From the NCBI GenBank assembly GCA_963675135.1, contig OY776131.1:22559881-22623880 (forward strand): a stretch of DNA of 64,000 bases, given 5' to 3'. A program made the translations under genes and the position numbers. The stretch comes from Galeopsis tetrahit (Eukaryota; Streptophyta; Magnoliopsida; Lamiales; Lamiaceae). The notes below the pieces were generated by a model. The model did no database searches. It worked only from the letters and a program-made list of their open reading frames with translations, and had not been told where the DNA came from. Positions 23,514-34,067 of this stretch are shown here, one piece after another. Positions within the stretch are counted from its first letter, which is position 1; every line of letters begins with the position of its first letter.

Positions 23514-23827
23514 GGCACAAAATGCCCAGGGACTAAAGTGCAAAAAAAGGGGGAAAATCCGTAATTTTGCCAAAATTTGGGGTCATCCCCGAAATCGAGG
23601 CGAGAAAGTGGGCGTCACACGCGACCTTTGAGTAATACGAGGCGACCATTTTGGCGGGGTCCAACGTCATTAAAGTGCTCGGGAAACGTCACCTTTTGCG
23701 GAATACGAGGCGACCATTTTGCCAAATCTTATCATCAAAGATTTTCCAAGTTTTGAATATCCAAGACGGGCGATCATACTGCCCGCCTTCATTTTTTGAG
23801 CACGAAGAAAGGCGACCAGGGGGCAAA

Positions 23828-24447
23828 TGTTAGATCCGGACAAAGAAGTCAATCTTTGACAAGTCAATCCTACTCACCAGCTTGCGTGGCGACGACTAGT
23901 CAACATTATGAAGAAAATGTAAGTGTGTGCTCGCTCTAGAGATGTGGACGAGCACGTGTAGAGCTATCTGGGAGAAGAACAAGTCCTGAAGCCATTGATG
24001 TATGGCGAGGACGACCACCATCCATGAAGGTGATCGGACGACCAGATCATCCGGCGACCACCATGGCCCAACTCCTCGTCTCAGGCGAGGACGACCACCA
24101 AAGAGGCGGTTTAGCATTTAATGCGGCGTCCCATCACCTTTTTGTGATGGAATCTCAGGGCCCGTTAGGGGCTGCCACGTGTAAAGCGTGGGCAGTAAAA
24201 AAATCCTAGTATATATATAATGCCTAAATGGCTCATTTGTAAAGACAAGTTAATTCCTACACCCAAAAACCCAAAAGCAATACACTCCCAAGCTCCAAGA
24301 AGCTACTTCTATTGTTCTTCAATAGTTCTTCATATAATCATCCGTTTAAATCCATATTAACACGTAATAACCCCGATATAAATTACATGTTTGTTTAGTG
24401 CTTGCAAAGTCCACATCTAGATCAACCGATCAAAAGCGCGTACAACA
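23828..24447 (+). repeat. 3' LTR of the Tat gypsy element
   Basis: The 620-bp LTR starts TGTTAGATCCGG and ends GTACAACA. A purine-rich tract (GAAAGGCGACCAGGGGGCAAA, 23807-23827) lies just upstream, as needed for plus-strand priming. It lacks the 24-bp insertion of the 5' LTR. Confidence 0.93.
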
Positions 24448-24577
24448 ACACCTTCTCTATTAACGATGATTCTCGTTGTCACAGAAATCTTTGATAATAA
24501 TATAAATTTGGTTGTGCACGATGCTTTAGCATATGTGAAGGACTCGCAGGTCTCTTCGGAGGTTGCACGCCCTTTGT

Positions 24578-25002
24578 TTGGGGTGGGCATTCGGTTGGTT
24601 CAGTTCGGTTTAGAGTTTTTTTTCAACCAAATCGAAATATTAAAAAATGAAACTAAACCCAATTTTTGCTAGAATCGAACCGATTAAACGTTCAGTTGGT
24701 TCGGTTTAAACCGAAATTCTTGCATAAAATATTATTTTTTAATATTTAAACATTTTCGAAGGACTTTTTACACTAAAAATCAAATTCAAATTACAAGTTC
24801 AAGAAAGTTTCAAATTACAAACCAAACTAACAAGTTCATCAAAGTTTCAAATTACAAACCATACAAATCTCACATAAAAGAACTAATGATTACAAACCAA
24901 TTTAAAAAAATATACATTTCCACTGAACCGAACAACCGAATAAATCGATCCAAATAAACTAAATATCATCGGTTCAGAATTTCAGTTTTGTGCCCACCCC
25001 TA
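24578..25002. mobile_element. hAT-type MITE
   Basis: The termini TTGGGGTGGGCA and TGCCCACCCCTA are inverted, with a near-perfect 8-bp target duplication (CCCTTTGT at 24570-24577, CCCCTTGT at 25003-25010). The subterminal GGTTCGGTTTA/AACCGA motifs recur on both strands. It is non-coding. Confidence 0.75.
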
Positions 25003-25591
25003 CCCCTTGTATGCTGCCAAAGCAGGATCATCGCCTTTTAATTGCACCGCCTCGCCTCTGATTTCTTTTTCGGATCGTATGCGTCCGTTTAAAAAGGGTG
25101 ATTTTTTTACGATTTCAATTGATTGCAACACGTACCAGGATGGGGTCTGGTAATTTAAGAATGCTTTGTTTTTTCATTTGCTCACTCCACAAGAAAAATC
25201 GTTGATCCCATATGTCGACCTGTTTAAGAGGCTCATCGAGATTTGGTCCCTTCAAGGGAACTTGTTTGTTATTTCGATCAAAAAGGGATATGTGGTTCTC
25301 AAATTCCACTATTTGGAGGAGATCGATGGGATTTTAGGAGACGAATTTGGCAGCTGACTCCGGGCTCCATCCATCTACAAAATTGGCCTCCCGATTGAAC
25401 TCTGGCAACCCAAGGTTCGTAGCGGCCTTAACTATTGGCACTTTTGTTAAAATGGATGGCCACACCTCGACAAAAATAATGCACGATGCGCTAGAATCTT
25501 GATCGAGGTGGATATGAAACAACCACTTCTAGGGTGTTTGGTGCTGGAACGTGGTAATAAGTATGTGATTGTGGAAATGAATTATGGGAGG

Positions 25592-27623
25592 TGTTAGTCC
25601 GAAAAGAAGTATGACACAAGTGTATTGGGTGGGGGTGCGGGAAAGGGGAATGCACTTGTGTATATCAATTTACTTTCTTTTAAAAACAATGTATCACTTA
25701 TAAGAGAAGTTGACTGGGACAAACTCCCTAACTGACTTATCAGAGTTTCTAATTAAAGTTCAGATAGCAACCTACAAAGAACTATAGGGTAATTAGTTGG
25801 AAAACTATTTAAACAAGTTATGAATACGAAAATAGGTTTCCCCTTAAATTTTATACTCCTTAGATTCTGAAAACTTAATTAACAAGTTGCAAGTTGTTAT
25901 CAAGAGAGTTGACCCAAAATTGTTTCTTTGTGCAGAATGTTGTGAGTGTATGAATGATAAAGTATTGAAAGTAAAGCAAATAACACACACAAATTATAGT
26001 GGTTTAGAGACTCAAGAACATTCACTTCCCTGATTGAACTGGATAATTCTTTTGTTTCTTTGAATAAGTTATTTTATAACGCCAATGCGTTTGATCCCTA
26101 TGAATTCTGACTCTTAACACTCAACCTTCTTCTTGAGCTTTTATGTCAACAAGATTGGTTTGTGGGTTAGTTCCAACTGGGTGAGATATCATTTACAACG
26201 AAGTACAATTGAAAGGATACAATATCTCTCTAAGCTAGGATATGAAATTTGTCTTAAATTTTGTGGACATAAGTTTTCTGAGCTTTGTGAAACAGAAGGG
26301 AAACAATTGTTAGTGTGTGTTTCTGAATGAATGCTTAAAACGCAAGCTTTTAAATTCTTGGTTTTTATAGCTTGATTGCTTGTGTTTTTCGTAGTCGAGA
26401 GAGTTTGATCACTTCTGTATTTATAGATGAATTTGAACATATGTCCATTGGAGAGACATAATTCAAACCTTCTATCTTGAAGCTTCCATTGAATAATCAT
26501 TGTTTATATTTTCATCAGTGCACTATGAATATCTTAACTTTTGTAGCAGCTTGTAAGATTATGTTGTGGTCTTGACAACTTTTGTATTGATCCTAATGAT
26601 CTTTTGACAAATGTCTCCAACGGATAGTGGATATAAAATCTCAGAACATTCTCTGCTACATTAGAGAACATTCTCTATGTCTTCTTTAATTGCTCCGAGT
26701 CTATAAGTCTTTATGGCTTTGTAGTCGGGCCTTTAATACTCAGTTAAGACTATAAGTCTTTTTTATGCTCTTTAAGACTCAATTATAACTCTTTAATGCA
26801 AATTCTTAGTATAGTATTTGAAGAACTCTTTGACTAATCTTTTTCCTTCTCTTTTGTGCTTGATCTGATCATCTTATATATCAGTGGAGTTGACCTTCAA
26901 TCACCTGATTTGATCCTTTCAGCTAAGTTGTCTTTCTTTCATATGAATAACACTTTGATAAATGATTTGACTTCTGATTGCATTTGATTCTTACTTATGT
27001 CAGTTACTCTAACTATATCAGTTGAGTTTTATTCACCATCAACTGAGTTGACCACTTCATCTACCGAGTTGTCCATGTGCTTGATTTTACTATCGAGGAT
27101 CATTACATAAATTACTTGCTCTTTCGGGGAACTTATCTATCAACTGAGCTATATCAACTAAGTTGCATATGTACTTGACTTACTGTTAAGGATCATTTCA
27201 ATAATTTAGATGCTCTTACATCCATCAACTGAGTTGGTTACTGTCAGCTGAGTTGTCCATCCATGATTGATTCTCTTGAAAAATAGAATGTATCATTACA
27301 TAGACTATTTTTTTATCTTCAAATGGTTTGTCTATCAGTCGACTTATCCATTATTAGCTGAGGTGATTAATATCATCTGAGTTCTTCACTATCAACTGAG
27401 TTGGCCATTTATGATCGATCGTATTGTCTAAGTAGAATGGTTCTGTACTCAAACTTCTTGGTCATTCAGTGGACTTGACTATTAGTTAATTTTCCCCTAA
27501 ACCAAACAATCTTAATTCTTAACTTTATCAGTTGTTGACATGTCATCTGGTCAACTAATCTAATCTAAATGTTCCAACATCTCTGAAACATTTTAGCTTA
27601 CTACTTAGCTATATTTTCTAACA
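25592..27623. mobile_element. Solo LTR, about 2 kb
   Basis: It starts TGTTAGTCCG and ends TTTTCTAACA, flanked by the perfect 5-bp duplication GGAGG (25587-25591 and 27624-27628). No protein domain lies inside. Repeated TCAACTGAGTTG-like motifs fill 26,980-27,560. A single LTR with duplication is the usual product of recombination between the two LTRs of an element. The TGTTA..TAACA ends fit copia or gypsy; I cannot assign the family. The ORFs at 26133-26500 have no recognisable domain. Confidence 0.75.
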
Positions 27624-27839
27624 GGAGGCTTCCAAAATATTACAGACATTGTGAGATTGGTGGACACATGACTGCCCAGTGCACCAAGGGCAAGGTCCCG
27701 CCACCCTCGGGCCGATGTGGTAGAAGCTCTGTTTGCCACCCTCAAAGAAGACTAACTAGGTCTACCCTAGCGGGACCTTGTCCTTCTTTAACTCCTTGTA
27801 ATTGTGTTTGAATTCAGAGTGACTTGTGTAAAATACTAA

Positions 27840-30800
27840 AGTGCATATACATTTCTCAAATGCAAAAAAGAAAATCACAAATTAGATGCTTTAAAAATCA
27901 CTGAGTAACTATGGGACACGGAGATCGTTACTACGATGATCTCTTTTCAAAATGTGATATATATTGCATCATTATATTCATATATCCATTGAGTAACTAT
28001 GAGACACAAAGTTCACTACTACGATGTACTCTTTTCAAAAGATAGATCAATGTGAAGTGTGATAAAAAGAAAATTTTAGTGTAACACATATGAAGCAAAT
28101 TCATGAAAAAATTGTGTTGAGATGTATATAATGCCAACAATTGATACAACACTTGTAAACTCAGATTTGAATTTCTATTATTCAGTGAATTAGTTATTTT
28201 TGATAATTATTAATTTTATTCTCTGAAATAATTAATTGATTTATTCTTTTTACTTCTATTCAGTTATTATTTAAATTAATTTTTCAGTATTTTTTTAATT
28301 CTTCATATTACTCTCCACAACACACGATCATATAGTGGGAGAAGTTATCTCCACTTTCATATTCATCTTCAGAATCGTGTTTAAAACTTCCATCATATTC
28401 CCTCTATTATGCGTGAGATTTAATACATCATAAGCAGAATTAAATCCTTGTAGCACGGCTTTGAAGGTTCTACTCGATAGCCTTATAACTTTCTGCAGTA
28501 AATGTCGCATCATTGTTCAAATAAATTATATTTGAAAGTCTTAGAATTTGAAAAGTTTGGATACTCTAATTGATAAAATTGTTTATAATGTCGAGCAACA
28601 CTCATTCGAACACTCCACCTTCGAATTCAAGCTCTCAAAAGTCATCCCAATCTCAAAATCCTCTCAACCTACTCGCATAAATGGCTTCTTCCCCAAACAC
28701 CTCTCCACCAAAACCTAACTCTCCTACCTTCAATATTTGAACTATCCAAGTTCCATACGAAGATATCCAAACTCCCTCTGCACCTGAAACTCTACCCATT
28801 GTGCCTTTCAACTGCTCAAGAATCACATAAGTAAGGAAATTCCTTGCTTATTCTTATACTCTTCGTGACCCAGTTTATTGAACCCCTCGATATTCGCTCT
28901 GAAATGGCACGTGCAAGAATCCCTGTTTCTGAAGCATCAGGCTCTAAGGCAATCATCGGACGAGCCCATCCTTGGAACCTGTCCTATTGAGGAACATTTT
29001 CCTTTAGGAACCCCATTCGAAACATTGCAACAAACCCATGAAACCCTAGGCAAAAAGATAATATACCCTGTTATTGTGCTCGAAGGAGAAATCATTGACA
29101 ATGTTATGTTTTACAGTGTACCTTCATCGCCCATGGCTTAAGATGTTGGAATGGGAGAACAAGCTCAAAGAACCAATGATACTGATGAGGTAATTTTCTC
29201 CCCTTATAATAGAACCAATGATACTGATGAGGAATATCATGATAATACATGTGAGCAATTTAAAACCATAAGGAATAAGCAGATTTTAAGTGAAAGGTTG
29301 ATTAAGGTCACTTATTTTGAAGAGATGAATCTGCTTGATTGGTTTAGGGAGATATCTTTGTTGTATGCTCTTCAGTTTGCTTGTCCTTATATTTTTTATT
29401 GGATATATGAATTCTATGCCAATGTGACTGAACATACTAGAAATCCAAATTCACAACAGTATGGTAAAGTGTGGTTTAGAGGAAATAGGACCATGATTAC
29501 CCCTAGAATGATCAATATTATGCTTAAAACCAAGATCATGGAGGATCTAGTAGTAACTGATAATGATATAATGATAAGCATTCTGACTGGTGGTCTGATC
29601 ACTAAATGGAGACAAAAATTGCTAGCTTCCAAACTCAATAGTTTATATTCTATCTTACACAAATTGGTGTGTTATAACTGGATGCCTAGTACAAACAACA
29701 CCACATTAATCCTGGAGAAAGCTGTCTTAATGTATAAGATTGGGAACTTGAAAAGGTTCAACCTATGACATGTCATATTTAACAATATGATGACTTACAA
29801 AGGTTATATGACTGGAAGGGGGCTTCTTCTTTATCCCTGTTTGTTGTACAAGTTCTTGGTGGATAAAGCCTTTCCAAGACCAGACAATGAAGTGATCAGC
29901 AGTTACATCCCAGGGTTCAGTATATCAAATCAGTTCAGGGTTATTGGAGACAGAGTAATTGATCTTTCTCTTCGTAGGAATGATGCAGAAGGTGGTCCCA
30001 GTTCTGTTCCCAGAAGTGATGCTCAAGATGATCCAATATAATCCACAACACTTCCCCCAGAAGTGATGCTCAAGATGATCCAATATACTCCACAACACTT
30101 CCCCCAGAGGGTGCAGTTGCTTCGGTGTATTTATCCTCTCATTATATCTTGAGACAAATTGACATTTTGCAGGGCACCATCAGTAACTTGCAGAGTACAA
30201 CATTGGATCTACAATTCCAAAAATAATTTTGGTTTGGGTTACTTTCTACCTCAACAGGGGGAGTAGCCAATGTTCATGATGTTCGAGCTCAAGATACTGA
30301 CTCCATTCATGCTGCTGCTGTAGATGGAAACACTGGTGCTAACCCTAGCAACAATGATGGTGACACTACTGCTCCTACCACTAATGATGCAAGCTTAAGG
30401 GAGACTACTAAAGAAGCAATGGATGCTGCTGAACAAGAGAGAGATGAGCAAGACATTCAGGACCTGTATGGTGACCTGAATGTGTAGAGACTACTAAAGA
30501 CTGGGGGAACTTATATTATTGGGGAGTATATGCAGAATATGGAGATGCAGCTGAAGACCTTCAGCCCAATCATTTCCCATGATATCACATTCTCACTCCT
30601 TCAGTTGTAAAATTCTCTTGTTACTTATGTTTTATCATTTCAGAAACTCTGTTTTTACTTTCATGTAATTATTTCTTAGGATTTCCATAATTTTTACTGT
30701 TGTTTAAATCTAAACATTGCTTTGGTCTAGATATTGTATTTAACCAATTTGATTTTATGCAACTGTTATTTCTTTTTGGAAGTCTAAATTGCACTATTTC

Positions 30801-30866
30801 TTACATAATAATTTTGTATGTTAGAACATCAGTATGTTGATGTAGAAAGGTCAAATTGGGGGAGAT
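27840..30866 (+). mobile_element. SIRE-type copia, 3' internal part
   Basis: 27870-28140 is the reverse complement of the post-pol region of the minus-strand copia at about 41,860-42,130 (ACTGAGTAACTATGGGACAC and TACTACGATG). 28,150-28,560 is AT-rich with no gene. Then comes the envelope-like ORF region and, at 30,854-30,866, the polypurine tract AATTGGGGGAGAT just before the LTR. The left end at about 27,800-27,840 is an abrupt junction with the DUF4283 remnant, so pol and the 5' end of this copy are gone. Confidence 0.75.
28589..30487 (+). pseudogene. Envelope-like ORF of the SIRE element (broken)
   Basis: The region opens with a Ser/Asn/Pro-rich stretch starting near 28589 with several stops. 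The longest intact pieces are 29151-29768 (205 aa) and 29787-30041 (84 aa). The pattern LLDWFREISLLYALQFACPY, then FYANVTEH, KVWFRGNRTMITPRMIN and GRGLLLYPCLLYKFLVDKAF is that of the plant-specific transposon protein domain found in the extra 3' ORF of SIRE/Maximus elements. The acidic C-terminal end stops near 30485. Whether such ORFs act as envelopes is not established. The gene is broken by multiple stops. Confidence 0.7.
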
Positions 30867-31366
30867 TGTTGATGTTGAAATAAGTGTTTTGTATAATGAT
30901 CTAACACACATGACAACATTGATCCAGTGTTGTAATTAATGTTCCCCAACACTTATGTCAACATCAGAATTTGCCCTTTCTTTTCTAACTAACTCTATCG
31001 TACACTTGTTGTTCACAATGTCCCTACTGCAGTTTGAAGACGTGGACATCATCCAAATCATGCAGTTGCACAGAAGTGAGAAGTTATGAGCATGATATAA
31101 CAAGTTCCTAAATTCAAGGAGTTGAGGAAATAAGTTATGCCCGTGATCAAGGCATCTTTGATCGAGGGAGTTGAGAGCAGTTCGAATTATGAAATCTATA
31201 GATAGAGAGTCTTCCTCAATAAGATACCAGAAGAAAAGAAAGATTATATTACTACACTATTGAATGCATTCTCGCTTCTAGATAGGAAAAATATTGTTTC
31301 TTCTTGTAGATTGATATACTATTGTAACCTGAACAATTAGTGTATCTATCGTGTCTTATTTGCTAG
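30867..31366 (+). repeat. SIRE-type LTR, left part
   Basis: It starts TGTTGATGTTG right after the polypurine tract. From about 31,010 it is clearly similar to the minus-strand copia LTR (motif ACACTTGTTGTTCACAATGT, then CATGCAGTTGCA and TCTTCTTGTAG). It is interrupted at about 31,366 by the LINE, and the rest of the LTR resumes at about 35,783. Confidence 0.8.
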
Positions 31367-31523
31367 GCCAATAAAAAGGTATGCAATATAAAAGCAAAAA
31401 AAAACTAAAACCATAAGCTCACAAGTCGAGCCAGAGGCCGGAGTGCCGTTAAAACCTTACCTGGGAAAACCCTCCTTAGGGACAAAACCCAAGCGAAGGA
31501 AAAAAGGTAAACTCCTCTAAAAA

Positions 31524-32401
31524 TCAATGTCTGTAAAAGACGGTATACAAATCTGGAGGATAGCCCCTCCAAATGCAGTTCATATTCGTCTTGTCCACTG
31601 CGTCAGCCGCCTGGTTGGCCTCTCTAAAAGTGTGAGAATACCGAATGTGCATGTCTGTGGTAAGAGGATGAACCTGACTCCAGAGACCCTGCAGACGCCA
31701 AGGGACAGAAGGAGTAGAGCTCATCAAAGTGCTAACTGTCAGACTGGAGTCTGACTCGATCCATAAGAACCGCCACCCTTGGGCATGGGCATACTGAATA
31801 GCAATGAGTGTCGCTGCTAACTCCACCTCAAAAGGAATACCCCAACCAACCTCTTGGGCAATAGCCACAACAAAGAACCCCCTGAAGTTCCTAAACACCA
31901 CCCCTGCATGCAGACTACCTGGAGAGGATGTTGCACTGCCGTCTGTGTTAATCTTGTACCAATCCGGATCTGGGGGGATCCATCTAACAAACGAACCCTG
32001 TCGAGTCGGCTTGTGCCTGCCCAAAACATCAAGAGACCTGGCAATCAAGAGATCCCGAACTGAACCGTCAGCATAACCCCGAGAGATGCTATTGGCTTCC
32101 CTAATACCAGCAACGATCAGCGCCATACATCGTCCGACTAACGGGGAGACCCCATCAAAGACCACCCTGTTCCGTAGAGCCCAAATAGCCCAAACTGTAG
32201 TGACAAATGCCGCTCTCCATAACTCCAAAGACTGCGGACCCAACCGAACACTAGTAGCCTGGAGGAAGATATCAAGAAAGCTGATCCCCGTGTTGATCGT
32301 GACTCCAAAAAGCTGAGTCAGATGCTGAAGAACCTCCAGAGTGAATGGACAATGAGATAATAAGTGGTCTAAAGACTCAAAGTCTCTACGACAGAGCATA
32401 C
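31524..32401 (-). pseudogene. LINE ORF2 C-terminus: zf-RVT end and RNase H
   Basis: This is the continuation of the LINE beyond the solo LTR. CRRDFESLDHLLSHCPFT is the end of the zinc-binding RT-associated domain. WYKINTDGSA, GVVFRNFRGFFV, FEVELAATLIAIQYA and WIESDSSLTV are the RNase H blocks with the expected Asp, Glu and Asp. An IRYSHTFREANQAADAV block completes the RNase H domain before the stop at 31524. The frame in this part is open over about 290 codons. Confidence 0.85.
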
Positions 32402-34067
32402 TGACTTGGTTCGTATTTTGCACTTTTTAAACAACTATACGATCCCCACAAGCGTATGGGTGGTTCGATAGTAGTATGATAAGTATACCAAGTAGATATT
32501 CGTTCCAAGGATCTAGAGAGAGCATTGAGCCCCAAAACTATGAGTCGAAATGGTGTTATAGGAGCTAAACGGGAGAATTAACAAATAACAACTAATGCAA
32601 ACAACTAAACTAACTCTCAAAGATGAAAGTGCAAGTGGAAGAATTGCTTCGGGTGTTTTCCTTATGTGGGATCACTAATGAATTAACGAACTAATCACAA
32701 TAATTAAACCTAATGTCTTGAATTATGCTAAAGGCTATCACATATATGTGTAGACCAATCCCTTGTGAGGCTTAGGTGAACACGTGCATTAATTAGCAAT
32801 TATATAGTCTAATTAATACCATAAGCTCCTAAGATAGTGTCTCATAAACACGTTCAACACGGTTACTAATGTTTATTAGACGCCCTCCCACTAATCTAAT
32901 AGACGACCTCTAATCGACTAGTGTCGTCGATCTAAGCAATCAACCCCCGGTCGGTGTAGCTAATTACTATGTTAATTCTAATCGATTAATTCAAGCTCAC
33001 ACACACACTATTAATCAAGCAACCCAATACGGTCGTTGAAGTCGACAAAAACAACAATGCTAGCTAATAGGGTGAATTAATCAATTGAATCATGCAAAAC
33101 ACAATACAAAAAACAATTAAAATCAAGACATATAGGTTAATTAATCAATTAATTCATAAACCCACTAATTACCCTCATAATTCAAACACCCAAAGCAATA
33201 AAAGTCTAGCTCATAACTAAATTAATAACTAGAATAAAACTCATAGAAATTAAACTACAAAACATGAATGAAATTGAAATTACCAAATAATATTGAAACA
33301 AAGGAAAGAAATCACCTCTATTGTCTTCAAATACTACAATCTCACCAACAATAAAATGAAATACTAAATTGAAATCTATCTATGAAATGAAATAACAAAT
33401 TAAACTAATCTATTGAGTGGAGTGGTGGGGAGGAGAAGAGATTTCTCCCCCAATGGAAGATGCTCCTGTTTCTCGCCAATCCTCTACTGCTGTGTGTTCT
33501 CCCCCTTCTAATGTTCACGCATACCCCCAAAAAATATATATATCATGGGCCATATCCTTCTTCCGCTTTTCATGATGGGCCGCCAGAATGAGTGGAATGG
33601 GATCAAATTGCCATGTTTGTAAGCTGCATGCTTGCAATTTGATTTTGCAAATTTAATGGGATAGGCCCATGAACGTTGGGCCTCAATTTCTCTTTTATTT
33701 TCTTACGTCCAAGTGCAATTCACAATCACACACGTGTCTAGCAGCAAGTGGCTGCTTGGCTTTCATTTCTCTCCATCCTGAGCCACCAAAATGGGCCTAA
33801 CAAGTATTAGGCTCCATTATTTTTTTTTCCATCATTTCTTCTTGTGCTCAATAATTTTCACTTCTTCTCGATTTATTCTTTAGATTGACTTCATAATATA
33901 ATCGAGGCGTGTTTGCTCTAAAAATGCTATTTTTCCTATAAAAATAGCAAACAACACCCTTTCTCCAAATCAAGAGCAATGAGTCAAATTAGTGTAAATA
34001 ATGCACAAAATCCTATAAAATTATGCAAATTAAATACATGAATTTCAAGCAATTTTCACACTAATCA
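32402..34067 (-). mobile_element. Solo LTR nested in the LINE (Athila-like gypsy?)
   Basis: TG..CA ends (plus strand TGACTTGGTT ... CACTAATCA) and a perfect 5-bp duplication CATAC (32397-32401 and 34068-34072). The LINE frame resumes on both sides of it. There is no coding sequence in 1,666 bp. Read on the minus strand it begins TGATTAGTGTGAAAATTGC and ends near a GCGTATGGG..GATCC-type stretch, which resembles Athila-type LTRs; strand and family are inferred. Confidence 0.75.

Larger units (their letters stand above)
12886..24447 (+). mobile_element. Ty3/gypsy LTR retrotransposon, Tat lineage, complete ends
   Basis: The element is 11,562 bp, bounded by direct LTRs with TG..CA ends and the perfect 5-bp target duplication ACACC (12881-12885 and 24448-24452). 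Domain order on plus is gag, protease, reverse transcriptase, RNase H, a second (archaeal-type) RNase H and integrase. The extra RNase H and a long antisense gene in the 3' third are hallmarks of the Tat clade. gag-pol carries many in-frame stops and several frameshifts, so this copy is not autonomous. The LTRs differ at about a dozen positions by eye plus a few indels, roughly 2 percent, suggesting a young insertion. Confidence 0.95.
24453..27780 (+). pseudogene. Degenerate DUF4283 / zinc-knuckle gene (LINE ORF1-like), split by two insertions
   Basis: Fragments of the plant DUF4283 pattern are visible in shifting frames: YVDLFKRLIEIWSLQGNLFV, then ISIKKGYVVLKF (25215-25305), YKIGLPIELWQPKVRSG (25375-25425) and a CCHC knuckle (CEIGGHMTAQC, 27650-27690). 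This domain pair is typical of LINE ORF1-like proteins that bind nucleic acid. A hAT element (24578-25002) and a solo LTR (25592-27623) interrupt it. The frame is continuous across the solo LTR when one target duplication is removed, so that insertion came after the sequence had this form. Stops and frameshifts elsewhere show it is dead. Confidence 0.6.
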
